The notes: generated by a model not told the origin, from the sequence alone. A stretch of DNA of 61,560 bases from Gracilibacillus sp. YIM 98692 (GCF_010993965.1 NZ_WIXM01000023.1:1-61560), one strand, 5' to 3'; shown: positions 9,250 through 18,115, counted from the stretch's first letter. Translations and numbers: made by a program.

Positions 9250-10302
9250 TTAATGAACTGTAATTCGCCCTGGTTTTTCTTCCGTTATTTTACCAATAAT
9301 AGCTGAAGGTACATGTTTATCTACGAGAGTTTGTTGCAGTTGTTCAGCTTCTGCTTCAGGAACAGAAATTAAAAGTCCGCCAGAAGTGACTGCATCACAA
9401 AGGATCAATTGATCTAATTCACTAACATCATGACTATAATCAATACAATCAGATAACCATTGATGGTTTTTCTTTGTACCGCCTGGGATGATGTTTTGTT
9501 CTGCTAATTCTTTCGTTTTTGATAATAAAGGTACATTCTTATGATCGATGTTAATCCCAACATTACCACCTTCAGCAATTTCACGAGCATGTCCTAACAA
9601 TCCAAATCCTGTTACATCGGTACAGGCATGAACCGTGAAGTCTTCCATTGCTTCGGCAGCATCTTTATTTAATGTAGCCATAATGTTCATGACTTCATGT
9701 AAAGAGGTTTCGTCAAGTAAATCCTTTTTAATTGCAGTAGTTAATATACCAACACCAATTGGTTTCGTTAGTATAAGGCGGTCTCCAGGTTTAGCCCCAA
9801 CATTAGCTCGAATACGGTCTGGGTGGACTGTTCCAGTTACAGATAAACCAAATTTAGGTTCTTGATCATCAATGGAATGACCGCCGACGAGAGTCGCACC
9901 TGACTCTTTTACTTTATCAGATGAACCAGCTAAAATGTCAGCTAAAATACTCTTATCAAGTGTATGAACTGGATATCCTACAATGTTCATGACCGTAATC
10001 GGTTTGCCGCCCATTGCATACACATCGCTTAATGAATTGGCTGCTGCGATTTGTCCGAACATATAAGGGTCATCCACAATTGGTGTAAAGAAATCTAACG
10101 TTTGTACGAGTGCGATATCATCCGTGATTTTATACACACCAGCATCATCAGAAGTGTCTAGCCCAACTAACAAATTGGGATCTGGGACAGATTTAGGTAA
10201 GTGCCGCAGAACCTGCGACAGGTCTTCAGGACCAATTTTGCATCCTCAGCCACCTTTTGTCGACAAAGAAGTTAATTTAATGATTTCCTCTTTTTTAGAC
10301 AC
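9250..10302 (-). CDS. selD: Selenide, water dikinase SelD (selenoprotein)
   Basis: Makes selenophosphate from selenide and ATP, the selenium donor for Sec-tRNA, selenouridine and selenosugars. Translation starts at GTG (10302, with AAGGAGTGAG upstream) and reads through UGA at 10246-10248, codon 19, giving 'KGGUGCKIGPEDL'. The Sec sits where other SelD proteins have Cys or Sec, followed by the catalytic 'GCK' Lys. Full length is 350 residues, normal for SelD; treating UGA as stop leaves a headless frame starting near 10173. Other motifs are 'TLDFFTPIVDDPYMFGQIAAANSLSDVYAMG', shown here by its 'DVYAMGG' end, 'VGGHSI', and 'TDVTGFGLLGH'. A SECIS-like hairpin follows the UGA. It lies in an operon 44 bases after the glycosyltransferase gene. 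Confidence 0.97.
10203..10219 (-). promoter_or_regulatory. bSECIS-like hairpin of selD
   Basis: In the mRNA, 26 bases after the UGA, GTCGCAG pairs with CTGCGGC around a GTT loop. Spacing and a G opening the loop fit bacterial SECIS elements, which bind SelB. The same GTT loop is found in the SelW hairpin at 14867-14881. Confidence 0.8.
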
Positions 10303-10346
10303 AATAACTCACTCCTTTTTATATTGGAATGTCATCTCCATTCCTG

Positions 10347-11345
10347 TCATTGGTTTAGCGAATTTTTGTATACATTTAGCAAAAATTCAGCCTCGTGCTG
10401 ACTTGAATGGTTTTTAGCAATGTAATCTTTGGCGTTTTGTCCAATTTCCTGCCTTAATTCGATATTATTCATGATTTGTTCCGCATAATCAAGAAATTCG
10501 TTTTGGTTTGCATATAGGAATCCTGTTTTTTTGTGAGAAACAATGCTAGCATTTCCTTGATTATCAGCGACTAATACTGGAATGCCGTGTCCCATGGCTT
10601 CAAGAATGGCAGATGACTGCCCCTCTGAAATCGATGTGTTCAGTATACAGTCTGCTTGATAATAGGCTACTCCCATTTCTTCGTGAGGAACTTGACCGAT
10701 ATACTTGATCCATTCCTTATTTTTTTCTACTAGATCCAATACAACTTGTCCTTCTTCTTCCTCTAAAATCGGACCAACTAACCATAAGCGAATAGAATGA
10801 TCTTTTTTATACAGCTCACTTAGCATATTGATAGCAGAAGGAATGTTTTTTACTTTTCTAATTCCCGCTGGCAATACAAATAGAAAAGTATTGTCTTCTT
10901 TCGTTACATGAAAATTTTGTTGACTAAAATCACTGGTTCCTTGAGGAAGCATATAGAGTTTATGAGATATTCCTGGTAATTCTTTGGTAATGATTTGTTT
11001 CGCTTCTTGATTAAAAACGTGAATTGCTTCGGCCTCTTCTAAACATGTTAGAACATCTTGGCGCGTTTCATCATCATATAAATGATGATTAAGATCAGTC
11101 CCCGTGAGTGTAATGATATAGGAGACAGGCTTGTGTTCTAATTGTTGCATGAATCGGTAAAAGCGGTACGCATGAAAGCCGTGTACGACATCAGCATTAG
11201 GCAGGGAGGAATAGGTATTGTCATCCGTAATTGATATGATTTCTGTTTCCACCCCTAATTTTTCTAAACCATCTGCCATTCGTTGTACGGTTATCGTATT
11301 ACCCCTTGGTTGGTGGAAATTCGGAGTAGCTAAAACTATTTTCAC
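10347..11345 (-). CDS. Glycosyltransferase, candidate selenosugar synthase (SenB-like)
   Basis: 332-residue GT-B fold glycosyltransferase of the GT4 type, with 'PRGNTITVQRMADGL' near the N-terminus, 'ADVVHGFHAYRFYRF', 'ITLTGTDLNHHL', and the donor site region 'SEGQSSAILEAMGHGIPVLV'. 'LTGTDL' followed by a short His-rich stretch, and the GN-T opening, recall the glycosyltransferase family that includes SenB, which joins selenophosphate to a UDP-sugar in selenoneine synthesis. That resemblance is from memory. Immediate linkage to selD, whose product is SenB's substrate, supports it. It is the first gene of the minus-strand operon, starting at GTG with AAAGGATG upstream. An ordinary cell-surface glycosyltransferase is the alternative. 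Confidence 0.75.
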   Translation of the reverse strand: MKIVLATPNFHQPRGNTITVQRMADGLEKLGVETEIISITDDNTYSSLPNADVVHGFHAYRFYRFMQQLEHKPVSYIITLTGTDLNHHLYDDETRQDVLTCLEEAEAIHVFNQEAKQIITKELPGISHKLYMLPQGTSDFSQQNFHVTKEDNTFLFVLPAGIRKVKNIPSAINMLSELYKKDHSIRLWLVGPILEEEEGQVVLDLVEKNKEWIKYIGQVPHEEMGVAYYQADCILNTSISEGQSSAILEAMGHGIPVLVADNQGNASIVSHKKTGFLYANQNEFLDYAEQIMNNIELRQEIGQNAKDYIAKNHSSQHEAEFLLNVYKNSLNQ

Positions 11346-11479
11346 TTATCATCCATCCTTTAACAGTAAGGTAGCTTACCTTTTAAATGATTTTTTAATT
11401 GGTTGTACCTAAAGAAACGTCTATTTTATGAACAGAAAGTCGATATGTATTGACTGGTACCCTAATAAGTTTCGTTAAC

Positions 11480-11513
11480 TATCAGTGGGGGATGAAGAAA
11501 AATCCCACTGATA
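11480..11513. repeat. R3 palindrome
   Basis: TATCAGTGGG and CCCACTGATA arms separated by 14 bases, followed by 'aaaaatctctcttta'. Related pieces lie at about 12.05, 15.2, 20.5 and 40.4 kb. It sits upstream of the glycosyltransferase start, so it may also affect transcripts there. The rest of 11346-11829 shows no gene. Confidence 0.6.
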
Positions 11514-11829
11514 AAAATCTCTCTTTATTTTAACATACGAGTTATAAGTTCGTTAACTTGTCCCTCTTATCTTCATGAACGTTAGGTTAAGCTACATCAT
11601 GACCTTTTACCAGCAACAAGAACTAAATAACCAAAATATATAATAGACCTTATGCAAAATTATCCCAAACATATTTACATAATAATGCATATGGATAAAC
11701 GAACAGAATTTGTAAATATTGTGTATCTATCAATATTATATTGGGCGTCCATTTTTTATTCTCTCAACAAGGGCCCTAACGAACAGGATTAATTCTACAT
11801 ATATTAATATTGGAAAGGAGGGATATTAT

Positions 11830-11931
11830 ATGTCTTATGGATATGGATATGGAGGCGGTTTTGCCCTGATCGTCGTATTGTTCATTTTGTTAATTATTGT
11901 TGGAGCAACTTGGGGTTATGGAGGTTACTAA
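11830..11931 (+). CDS. YjcZ/SscA-family small sporulation protein
   Basis: 33 residues: a Tyr/Gly-rich head '[10 protein letters not shown]', one hydrophobic segment '[15 protein letters not shown]', and the tail 'ATWGYGGY'. This layout is typical of the YjcZ family of tiny Bacillus proteins, several of which are linked to spores. The ATG has a strong GGAAAGGAGGG site. A longer frame beginning at 11719 is rejected because the ribosome site serves this ATG. It is monocistronic with its own terminator. Confidence 0.9.
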   Translation: MSYGYGYGGGFALIVVLFILLIIVGATWGYGGY

Positions 11932-11945
11932 AAAATACTGCCCCA

Positions 11946-11981
11946 AAAACTAGCTCAAACTTTTTTGGGCTAGTTTTTTAA
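11946..11981 (+). terminator. Terminator of the YjcZ-like gene
   Basis: AAAACTAGC and GCTAGTTTT arms followed by a T-run. From 11983 to 12548 no gene is visible: the stretch has stop codons in every frame and an R3-like scrap around 12030-12056. Confidence 0.85.
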
Positions 11982-12548
11982 TAATGGAAGTGGGACAACT
12001 TGTACTCGGTATCATTTATCACGGTGAAAACTCGTCCGTAAGACCACTACTAATGGGAGTTTCTCTTTATTTGCCTGTAGAAACCATCTTTATTTACAAG
12101 GGTGAGTTTGTAAGCTACTACCTAAAGAGAAAATACTGGAGCTAGTTCTAATAGGAGAGTAAAAAGGGGAGTAAACAATTTCACGTTTAGGACTTTAATA
12201 TACTTATGACCACCGTCATACGCTCGACGATGGCCTATTGAGAGGATGTTCATAACATGGAATTATAGATACGGCTACTATATAAACTATGGATAGCACT
12301 AAACTTTGGAAAGGCGATTATCTTGTACATTTTACTTTTCCCTACATAGTCTGCTGATGGATACGAATATGTCATGATAAAAGGTGCAATGGGAAAGTTA
12401 TCCAACTGGAAGATTATTTTGAAGAAGCTCTCTGTATTTTTATTAAACGAAACCGTAACGTTATAGAAACAGTAATGTTTTTATATGACTGTTTGTCAAA
12501 CTAGGTGCAGTGCAATATGGTGTTATTTCGAAGTAATATGTAAGAAAT

Positions 12549-12645
12549 TGGCGGGATTGTGTGGGAATCGAACCCACCGGAGACGGCACGCGCCTCCCTC
12601 AGGGTTTTGAAGACCCAGGGGGACACCAGTCACCCATCCAAACCC
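12549..12645 (-). tRNA. selC: tRNA-Sec (anticodon UCA)
   Basis: 97 bases ending in an encoded CCA. The anticodon loop is CTTCAAA with anticodon TCA, which reads UGA. The T-arm is GTGGG TTCGATT CCCAC. A long variable arm (GGAGGC...GTCTCC) and an extended D-stem with TGGT loop fit selenocysteine tRNA, which carries serine converted to Sec by SelA. The acceptor stem pairs imperfectly: GGGTTTGG against ACAATCCC leaves T:T at the fourth pair and G:A at the eighth. It is divergent from selB. Absence of any other tRNA here and presence of selA, selB and selD make the identity secure. Confidence 0.93.
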
Positions 12646-12889
12646 ATCACTAAAATCTAACTAATAGATTTCATCAATGAAATTCTTATATCATTATACA
12701 TTTATCAAATAAGTAGAACAAGTAAGTATTCGAAGCAAAAGCTCTATTAAATAAGTTAATGTATGACTTCAAAAAATGCAAGCATAGATTCTGCAAATGA
12801 GAGGCTATTTTGAATTCGTTACACTTGAACGCATCGATTCTAAGAATTAAAGTAAAAATGATAAGAAGTCATAGAAAGGAGGGGAATCA

Positions 12890-14770
12890 ATGGAAGACAA
12901 ATATTATACGATTGGAATGGCAGGTCATATAGATCATGGGAAGACATCGTTAACGAAAGCTTTAACAAATATCGATACAGATAGATTAAAAGAAGAAAAA
13001 GAACGTAGTATTTCCATTGAGTTAGGGTACGCTCCTTTGTATACAAAAGACGGGTCACATGTTTCTATTGTTGATGTACCTGGTCATGAACGTTTTATTC
13101 GACAAATGATTGCTGGTGTTGCGGGAATCGATTTAGTCATCATTGTGATTGCAGCAGACGAGGGTGTCATGCCTCAGACAAAAGAACACCTGGAAATACT
13201 AGAATTTTTAGGTATTAAACACGCTATTATTGCGGTAACGAAAATAGACCAAGTAGATCAAGAGATGTTAGATTTCGTTCGATTAGATATAAATGAAACG
13301 TTAGAAAGTACCATTTTCAACGATGTCACCATGCACTATGTCGACAGTGTTTCTGGAAAAGGAATAGAGGATTTAAAGGAGTCGGTTTTTGAATATCTCC
13401 AAAGGATAGAAAATCGAGATCAATATGGTTCCTTTAGAATGCCGATTGACCAAGTTTTTACGGTGCAGGGGCAAGGGACCATTGCTCGAGGTACTGTTTA
13501 CGAGGGGATGGTCAAAAAGGCTAGTCCGTTAATGATTCTGCCTTCAGAAAAAAAAGTGCGTGCAAGAAATATACAAGTTCACAATCAAGATGAGGAGAGT
13601 GCTCAAGCTGGTCAGAGAACGGCGATAAACCTTAGCGGTGTGGATCGTGATGAGGTTCAGCGAGGGGATGTGTTAGTTGCATCTGATCACTTCCTCGTTA
13701 CCAACACGATCGATGTTTCGATTCAATTTGTCCACCATCTAATGTTTGCTGTAAAACAACGTATGCCGGTAAAAATTCACGTAGGTACCTCAGAAGTGAT
13801 GGGTAAAATAGTGTTCTTTGACCGTAATGTCGTTCAGGAAAAGGCAGGAGAAGTGCTTTGCCAACTTCGTTTAGATAAGGAGATTGTTGTGTGCCGAGGA
13901 GATCGTTTTATTTTAAGACGTCCAACTCCAGTAGAGACGATTGGTGGTGGATGGATTATTGATCCAAAGGGAGAGAAGTATCGTTTTGGAAATGAGACCG
14001 TTTCGATGCTCCAAAAAAAGAAGGAAGGAACGCCGGCCGATTTAGTCAAGGATGCTCTTTCAGCAAATGTACTTTTATCTCTGGATGAAATCGTCCAAGT
14101 TACTTCATTAGATATGCAAGAAGTGAAAGAGATAGTAGATGGCGATGATTTCGTCTCTTTAAAAAATGGCCAGTTCTCACTGAAAAAGCTGGAAGAAGAT
14201 GCGATGAATATGGTAATGGAACAAATGGAAAACTATCATCAGTCTTTTCCAATGCGTTTAGGGATCAATAAAGTGGAACTCACTCAATCCGTTAAAGCAA
14301 ATTATCCAAATGCTTTTATAGATCATACCATAGATATTTTAATGAAAAATGGTCAATTGGAAAAAGTGAATCCATATATTTCTAAAACAAACTTTCAACC
14401 CCATCTCCCCGAAAAATGGAAAAAACGAATGGAAGAGGTTATAACAAACCTTGAAAAAGATGGGTTATCCGTAAGGAATTGGGAAGAATATGTAAATAAC
14501 AGCCCTTTTACTAAGAGAGAGGCAAGTGAGTTAAAAGCATTTTTGCTACAGACAAACCAAGCTTACCGTTTAACAGAAGATTTAATGATACACAAAAGGT
14601 CATTTGATCATGCTGTGAAAAAGTTAAGAGAACAAACAGGTGATTCTTTTAACTTAAAGCAAGCGAAGGATGTTTGGAATGTATCGAGAAAATTTTTAAT
14701 ACCTCTATTGGAGTTGTTAGATTATTTGAAGATAACCAAAAGGGTCGACAACGAAAGACATTGGTTATAA
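12890..14770 (+). CDS. selB: Selenocysteine-specific elongation factor SelB
   Basis: GTPase that brings Sec-tRNA to UGA codons marked by a SECIS hairpin. The N-terminal EF-Tu-like GTPase domain shows G1 'GHIDHGKTSL', the switch region 'EERSISIELGYAPL', G3 'DVPGHERF' and G4 'TKID'. Domains II and III follow to about residue 360. Four winged-helix modules (about 365-626) recognise the SECIS. Its 626 residues match the bacterial family. The ATG has AAAGGAGGGG upstream. The SelW gene follows 41 bases later. Confidence 0.97.
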   Translation: MEDKYYTIGMAGHIDHGKTSLTKALTNIDTDRLKEEKERSISIELGYAPLYTKDGSHVSIVDVPGHERFIRQMIAGVAGIDLVIIVIAADEGVMPQTKEHLEILEFLGIKHAIIAVTKIDQVDQEMLDFVRLDINETLESTIFNDVTMHYVDSVSGKGIEDLKESVFEYLQRIENRDQYGSFRMPIDQVFTVQGQGTIARGTVYEGMVKKASPLMILPSEKKVRARNIQVHNQDEESAQAGQRTAINLSGVDRDEVQRGDVLVASDHFLVTNTIDVSIQFVHHLMFAVKQRMPVKIHVGTSEVMGKIVFFDRNVVQEKAGEVLCQLRLDKEIVVCRGDRFILRRPTPVETIGGGWIIDPKGEKYRFGNETVSMLQKKKEGTPADLVKDALSANVLLSLDEIVQVTSLDMQEVKEIVDGDDFVSLKNGQFSLKKLEEDAMNMVMEQMENYHQSFPMRLGINKVELTQSVKANYPNAFIDHTIDILMKNGQLEKVNPYISKTNFQPHLPEKWKKRMEEVITNLEKDGLSVRNWEEYVNNSPFTKREASELKAFLLQTNQAYRLTEDLMIHKRSFDHAVKKLREQTGDSFNLKQAKDVWNVSRKFLIPLLELLDYLKITKRVDNERHWL

Positions 14771-14811
14771 GATGAGGGTGTAATCTAATTGAAAGAAGGA
14801 GGACAAATCAT

Positions 14812-15048
14812 ATGAGCTATAAAGTTTCTATCAAGTTTTGTATGCAGTGAAACTATGCACCAAAAGCCGCAAGTTTTGCGGAACAGTTATTTACACATTA
14901 TCGTTCAGAAATTACGTCAATGGAGTTAATTCCGAGTTCCGGTGGAGCATTTGAAGTTACTGTTAACGAAAAATTACTACATTCTAAGCTAGACACTGGA
15001 CAATATCCAACTTTAGACTTCATCACACAAGAAATGGATAACTTATAG
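14812..15048 (+). CDS. SelW/Rdx-family selenoprotein
   Basis: 78-residue thioredoxin-like Rdx protein, missed by standard gene calling because codon 13 is UGA (14848-14850). Reading it as Sec gives 'VSIKFCMQUNYAPKAASFA', the CxxU redox motif of selenoprotein W. The rest, 'ELIPSSGGAFEVTVNEKLL', is the conserved SelW core and shows the frame is real on both sides of the UGA. The ATG has GAAGGAGGAC upstream. A SECIS-like hairpin follows the UGA. It is directly downstream of selB. SelW proteins are thought to act in thiol redox defence; the partner is unknown. Confidence 0.95.
14867..14881 (+). promoter_or_regulatory. bSECIS-like hairpin of the SelW gene
   Basis: CCGCAA, loop GTT, TTGCGG: a perfect 6-bp stem starting 16 bases after the UGA. 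The distance and the G in the first loop position suit SelB binding. Confidence 0.8.
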
Positions 15049-15131
15049 TGGTGAAACAAGTATTTATAAACAAAGGTATAAATATTGAAGAAAATGTTGG
15101 AACGTAACAAGCCATGAATGAAAAACTTTTT

Positions 15132-15176
15132 GGGGCTGTCTTTAAAGTAAAGGAGTTTATAAGACAGCTCCTTTTT
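15132..15176 (+). terminator. Terminator after the SelW gene
   Basis: GGGGCTGTCTT and AAGACAGCTCC arms with T-run. It separates selB-selW from selA. Confidence 0.85.
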
Positions 15177-15184
15177 ATACTATA

Positions 15185-15858
15185 GAAAAATATAGCGAGG
15201 CTTCCATCAGCGGGGACTCTTACGGACGATTGTTCACCATGATAAAACTTCGTAATATCCATAAACTGCGACGTAAATTTGGGGAAGTTTTCCTTCACTT
15301 GTCTCGATAAGTGCTTAATCGTCGCTGCGGAAAAACACTCGCTTTCCGTGGGGAACGCTTCAGCCTCCTCGGAAGCAAAGGACGCTTCCTGTGGGGTCTT
15401 CAGACTGTTCCTTTCCCACAGGAGTCTCGTATTTTTCCGCAGCTTAGGTTGGTGCTCGTTTTGAGTGAGAAAATATCATCAAACCTATGGAAAAATGAAA
15501 AAAATCATAAATCGTACCACTTACTAGCGTAGACAACATACGGAGACTCCTGTGGGACAGCGAGAGCTGAAGATCCACTTGGTAAAGGGTTTTTCTTTAC
15601 CAAGTTAGCTGAAGCCGAGCCCGACGGCATAGAAAACACTACGAAAGCGATCTTTGCTTGAGTAGATGTTGCACTTGTGCCCTTGGGTGAAAGCGAAGTA
15701 TGTTGTCGGAGCGTATGATTACAGGCTTCAAAAATGAGGGAGATTTAAGCACTATATTAATATTTTACAGTGTCGCAGTTTGGTTCTACTACGACATTTA
15801 TGTATGAGAAAAATCATGAAGGATCGGGCTGGTTTTACCCGGTTTTTCTAATAAAAGG
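15185..15858. repeat. R1 dispersed element, near full-length copy
   Basis: About 90% alike by eye to the copy at 30475-30945 over some 400 bases. It carries the left module 'gctgcggaaaaacactcgct', the right module 'gaaagcgaagtatgttgtcg' and the closing 'attaatatttta'. Its AT-rich flank extends to the selA ribosome site and matches flanks at 150 and 59.8 kb. An open frame running from 15770 into selA is therefore repeat sequence, not selA coding sequence. The element separates selA from selB-selW. Confidence 0.8.
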
Positions 15859-15868
15859 GATGATGGAT

Positions 15869-17269
15869 TTGAAGCACTTACTACGTCAGTTGCCTCCAGT
15901 ACATGAATTCCAATCTAGTGATCGTTTCCTGGATTTAGTTAATAGATCAGGACTGATGGAAAGCCAGATCACAAAAATCATTCAGCAAGTGATTCATGAT
16001 TTAAGAAATCAGCTATTAGACGACATCAATCCTGCTAGTTTATCACGCATGAGTTTTGCTGATTATATTTGGATGAAAACAGAGGAGAACATACAAAGAT
16101 TTCAGCAAGATCGTGTTACTCGTGTCATTAATGGTACAGGAACCGTTCTACATACTAATCTAGGTCGAGCGCGCTTAAGTGAACGTGCTATAGAGCATGT
16201 GGCTAGTGTAGCTGCTAATTATTCCAACTTAGAGTACAACATGGATGAAGGAAAACGTGGATCGAGACATGATATTATAGAAGATTTATTGGTTGAGGTT
16301 ACTGAGGCTGAAGCTGCAATGGTCGTGAATAATAATGCTGCAGCAGTTTATATCATTCTTAGAGCTTTAGCAAAGGAAAAAGAAGTAATTGTTTCACGAG
16401 GCCAATTAATAGAAATAGGCGGCTCATTTCGAGTTTCTTCTATTATGGAGGAAAGTGGAGCAACCCTTGTCGAAGTAGGAACAACGAATAAAACCCATTT
16501 GTTTGATTATGAAAATGCCATTAATGAAGAAACCAAAATGATATTAAAAGTTCACACAAGTAATTTTAAAACGGTTGGATTTACAGAAACAGTTGGAACA
16601 GAAGAGCTTGTACAGCTTAAAAAACAACACGATGGAGTAGTGTTGTATGAAGATTTAGGAAGTGGATCTCTCTATGATTTTAGGAAAAATGGAGTAGGAA
16701 ATGAACCAGTTGTTCGAGAGGTAATCGAAGCAGGAGTAGATCTTGTTTCTTTTAGTGGGGATAAATTATTAGGCGGACCGCAAGCTGGCATAATAGTTGG
16801 AAAAAGGTCTTTCATTCAACAGTTAAAAAAGCACCAACTGGCAAGGGTATTACGGGTGGATAAAATGACGTTAGCAGGACTAGAAAAAACATTATTATCA
16901 TACTTGATGGGGAATGCTGCAGAAGAGTTGCCAACTGTTCGTGACATAGTAAAGCCTCTAAGTGATATAGAAATACAATCGAAACGTTTTATGAAAGAAC
17001 TACAGCCATATCAAAATATATATGACTTAGAAGTGAAAAAATCCACCTCGCAAATTGGCGGTGGAACAATGCCAGATGTTTATTTACCTACATACGTAGT
17101 GGCTATTTCACATAAAGATTATACTGCACAAGAATTAGCAGGGAAGATAAGAATGAATAAACCAGCTGTCATTGCTAGAATCAAGGATGAGAAAGTATTA
17201 ATCGATTTTAGAACAGTTACAAATGAAGAGATGGATGAGCTCATACCTGCATTTCTCAGATTGGCTTAA
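15869..17269 (+). CDS. selA: L-seryl-tRNA(Sec) selenium transferase
   Basis: PLP enzyme that converts Ser-tRNA(Sec) to Sec-tRNA(Sec) with selenophosphate. The N-terminal domain (about 1-65, 'KHLLRQLPPVHEF') recognises the tRNA. 'VINGTGTVLHTNLGRARL' and 'YSNLEYNMDEGKRGSRH' are SelA signatures. The PLP-binding Lys lies in 'SFSGDKLLGGPQAG'. The start is set at TTG 15869, nine bases after AAAAGGG, which gives the usual 466 residues; the in-frame ATG codons at 15860 and 15863 sit too close to that site, and everything further upstream is repeat R1. The UxxC thioredoxin gene follows. Confidence 0.96.
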   Translation: MKHLLRQLPPVHEFQSSDRFLDLVNRSGLMESQITKIIQQVIHDLRNQLLDDINPASLSRMSFADYIWMKTEENIQRFQQDRVTRVINGTGTVLHTNLGRARLSERAIEHVASVAANYSNLEYNMDEGKRGSRHDIIEDLLVEVTEAEAAMVVNNNAAAVYIILRALAKEKEVIVSRGQLIEIGGSFRVSSIMEESGATLVEVGTTNKTHLFDYENAINEETKMILKVHTSNFKTVGFTETVGTEELVQLKKQHDGVVLYEDLGSGSLYDFRKNGVGNEPVVREVIEAGVDLVSFSGDKLLGGPQAGIIVGKRSFIQQLKKHQLARVLRVDKMTLAGLEKTLLSYLMGNAAEELPTVRDIVKPLSDIEIQSKRFMKELQPYQNIYDLEVKKSTSQIGGGTMPDVYLPTYVVAISHKDYTAQELAGKIRMNKPAVIARIKDEKVLIDFRTVTNEEMDELIPAFLRLA

Positions 17270-17362
17270 GCAAAACTAAGCTACTTTTTACTTACTTTCA
17301 ACAGGAATTAGATTGTTAAGCTGGAATACATATATAAGAACATAAAATAAGGAGGGTGAAAG

Positions 17363-18115
17363 ATGTTATTAGAACGAATGAATAATATACAATTAGAAGA
17401 TGTTGAAGGTCAAAAAGTTTCCATTCAAGACTTCCAGGGAAAAAACACATTAATATTCATGTGGGCTTCTTGGTGACGTTGTCGTGAACAACTGCCAGGT
17501 TGGCAGGAGATTTATGAACACTACAGAGACAGTAACTTTGAAATTCTTTCGGTTGCTGTGGATGGTCAAGGACCTGAAGTTGTCAAACCTTATATTAAAG
17601 GAACAACATTTGCAACCGTTGTTGATGTAGATAACAGATTGGTTAATATGTTTGGGTTTAAAATCGTACCTAATGGCATATTTATTGATGAAAATGGGGT
17701 TATCCGTTTAATTAAAGAAGGATTCCATGTTGAGAATTCTGATCATGTGAGGGCCATTGAACAATTGATTAACAAAGAAGTAGAAAAGGTTGAATTTGAT
17801 GATGGAGCACCAAAAAGTGATCAATCAGACTTACAGCTTCAACTTGCTCAGACTAAATTTAAACTTGGCATGGAATATGCAAAACAGAATAGAAAAGAAG
17901 AAGCATTGAAAGAATTGGATGATGCGATTTTGTTGGATCCTGAAAATTTTACGATCCGAAAACAAAGATGGTATATTCGATTTCCTGAAAAATTTGGTCG
18001 GGACATTGATTTTGAATGGCAGCAAAACCAATTGAAAAAGGAAAAAGAAGAAGAACAACAACAAAGAAATCAAGGATTAGTCTGTGGGCCAGATGGTTGT
18101 TTCATTCGAAAATAG
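17363..18115 (+). CDS. Thioredoxin-fold selenoprotein (UxxC) with C-terminal helical extension
   Basis: 250 residues when UGA at 17474-17476 (codon 38) is read as Sec; otherwise only a 37-codon stub and a headless frame remain. The motif is 'MWASWURCREQLPGW', a TlpA/ResA-type active site with Sec replacing the first Cys (UxxC). The thioredoxin fold continues to about 140, with the cis-Pro region 'IVPNGIFIDENG'. Residues about 160-205 look like a TPR hairpin ('GMEYAKQNRKEEALKELDDA'). A Lys/Glu/Gln coiled stretch follows, and the tail ends 'CGPDGC', a further Cys pair. There is no signal peptide, so it is cytoplasmic. The ATG has AAGGAGGGTG upstream. Function is presumably thiol-disulfide or peroxide reduction; substrate unknown. 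Confidence 0.93.
17492..17506 (+). promoter_or_regulatory. bSECIS-like hairpin of the UxxC gene
   Basis: CTGCC, loop AGGTT, GGCAG, starting 15 bases after the UGA. The loop contains GGT, as in the E. coli fdhF SECIS. Confidence 0.8.

Noticed and set aside
11983-12548. Hidden gene upstream of tRNA-Sec
   Set aside because: Frequent stops in all six frames and no peptide stretch resembling a known family.
14743-14811. selB-selW gap as a separate promoter region
   Set aside because: Only 41 bases, filled by a ribosome site; co-transcription is simpler.
15770-15868. N-terminal extension of SelA
   Set aside because: The extra 33 codons are repeat flank found at two other sites and lack a ribosome site; SelA length is normal from 15869.
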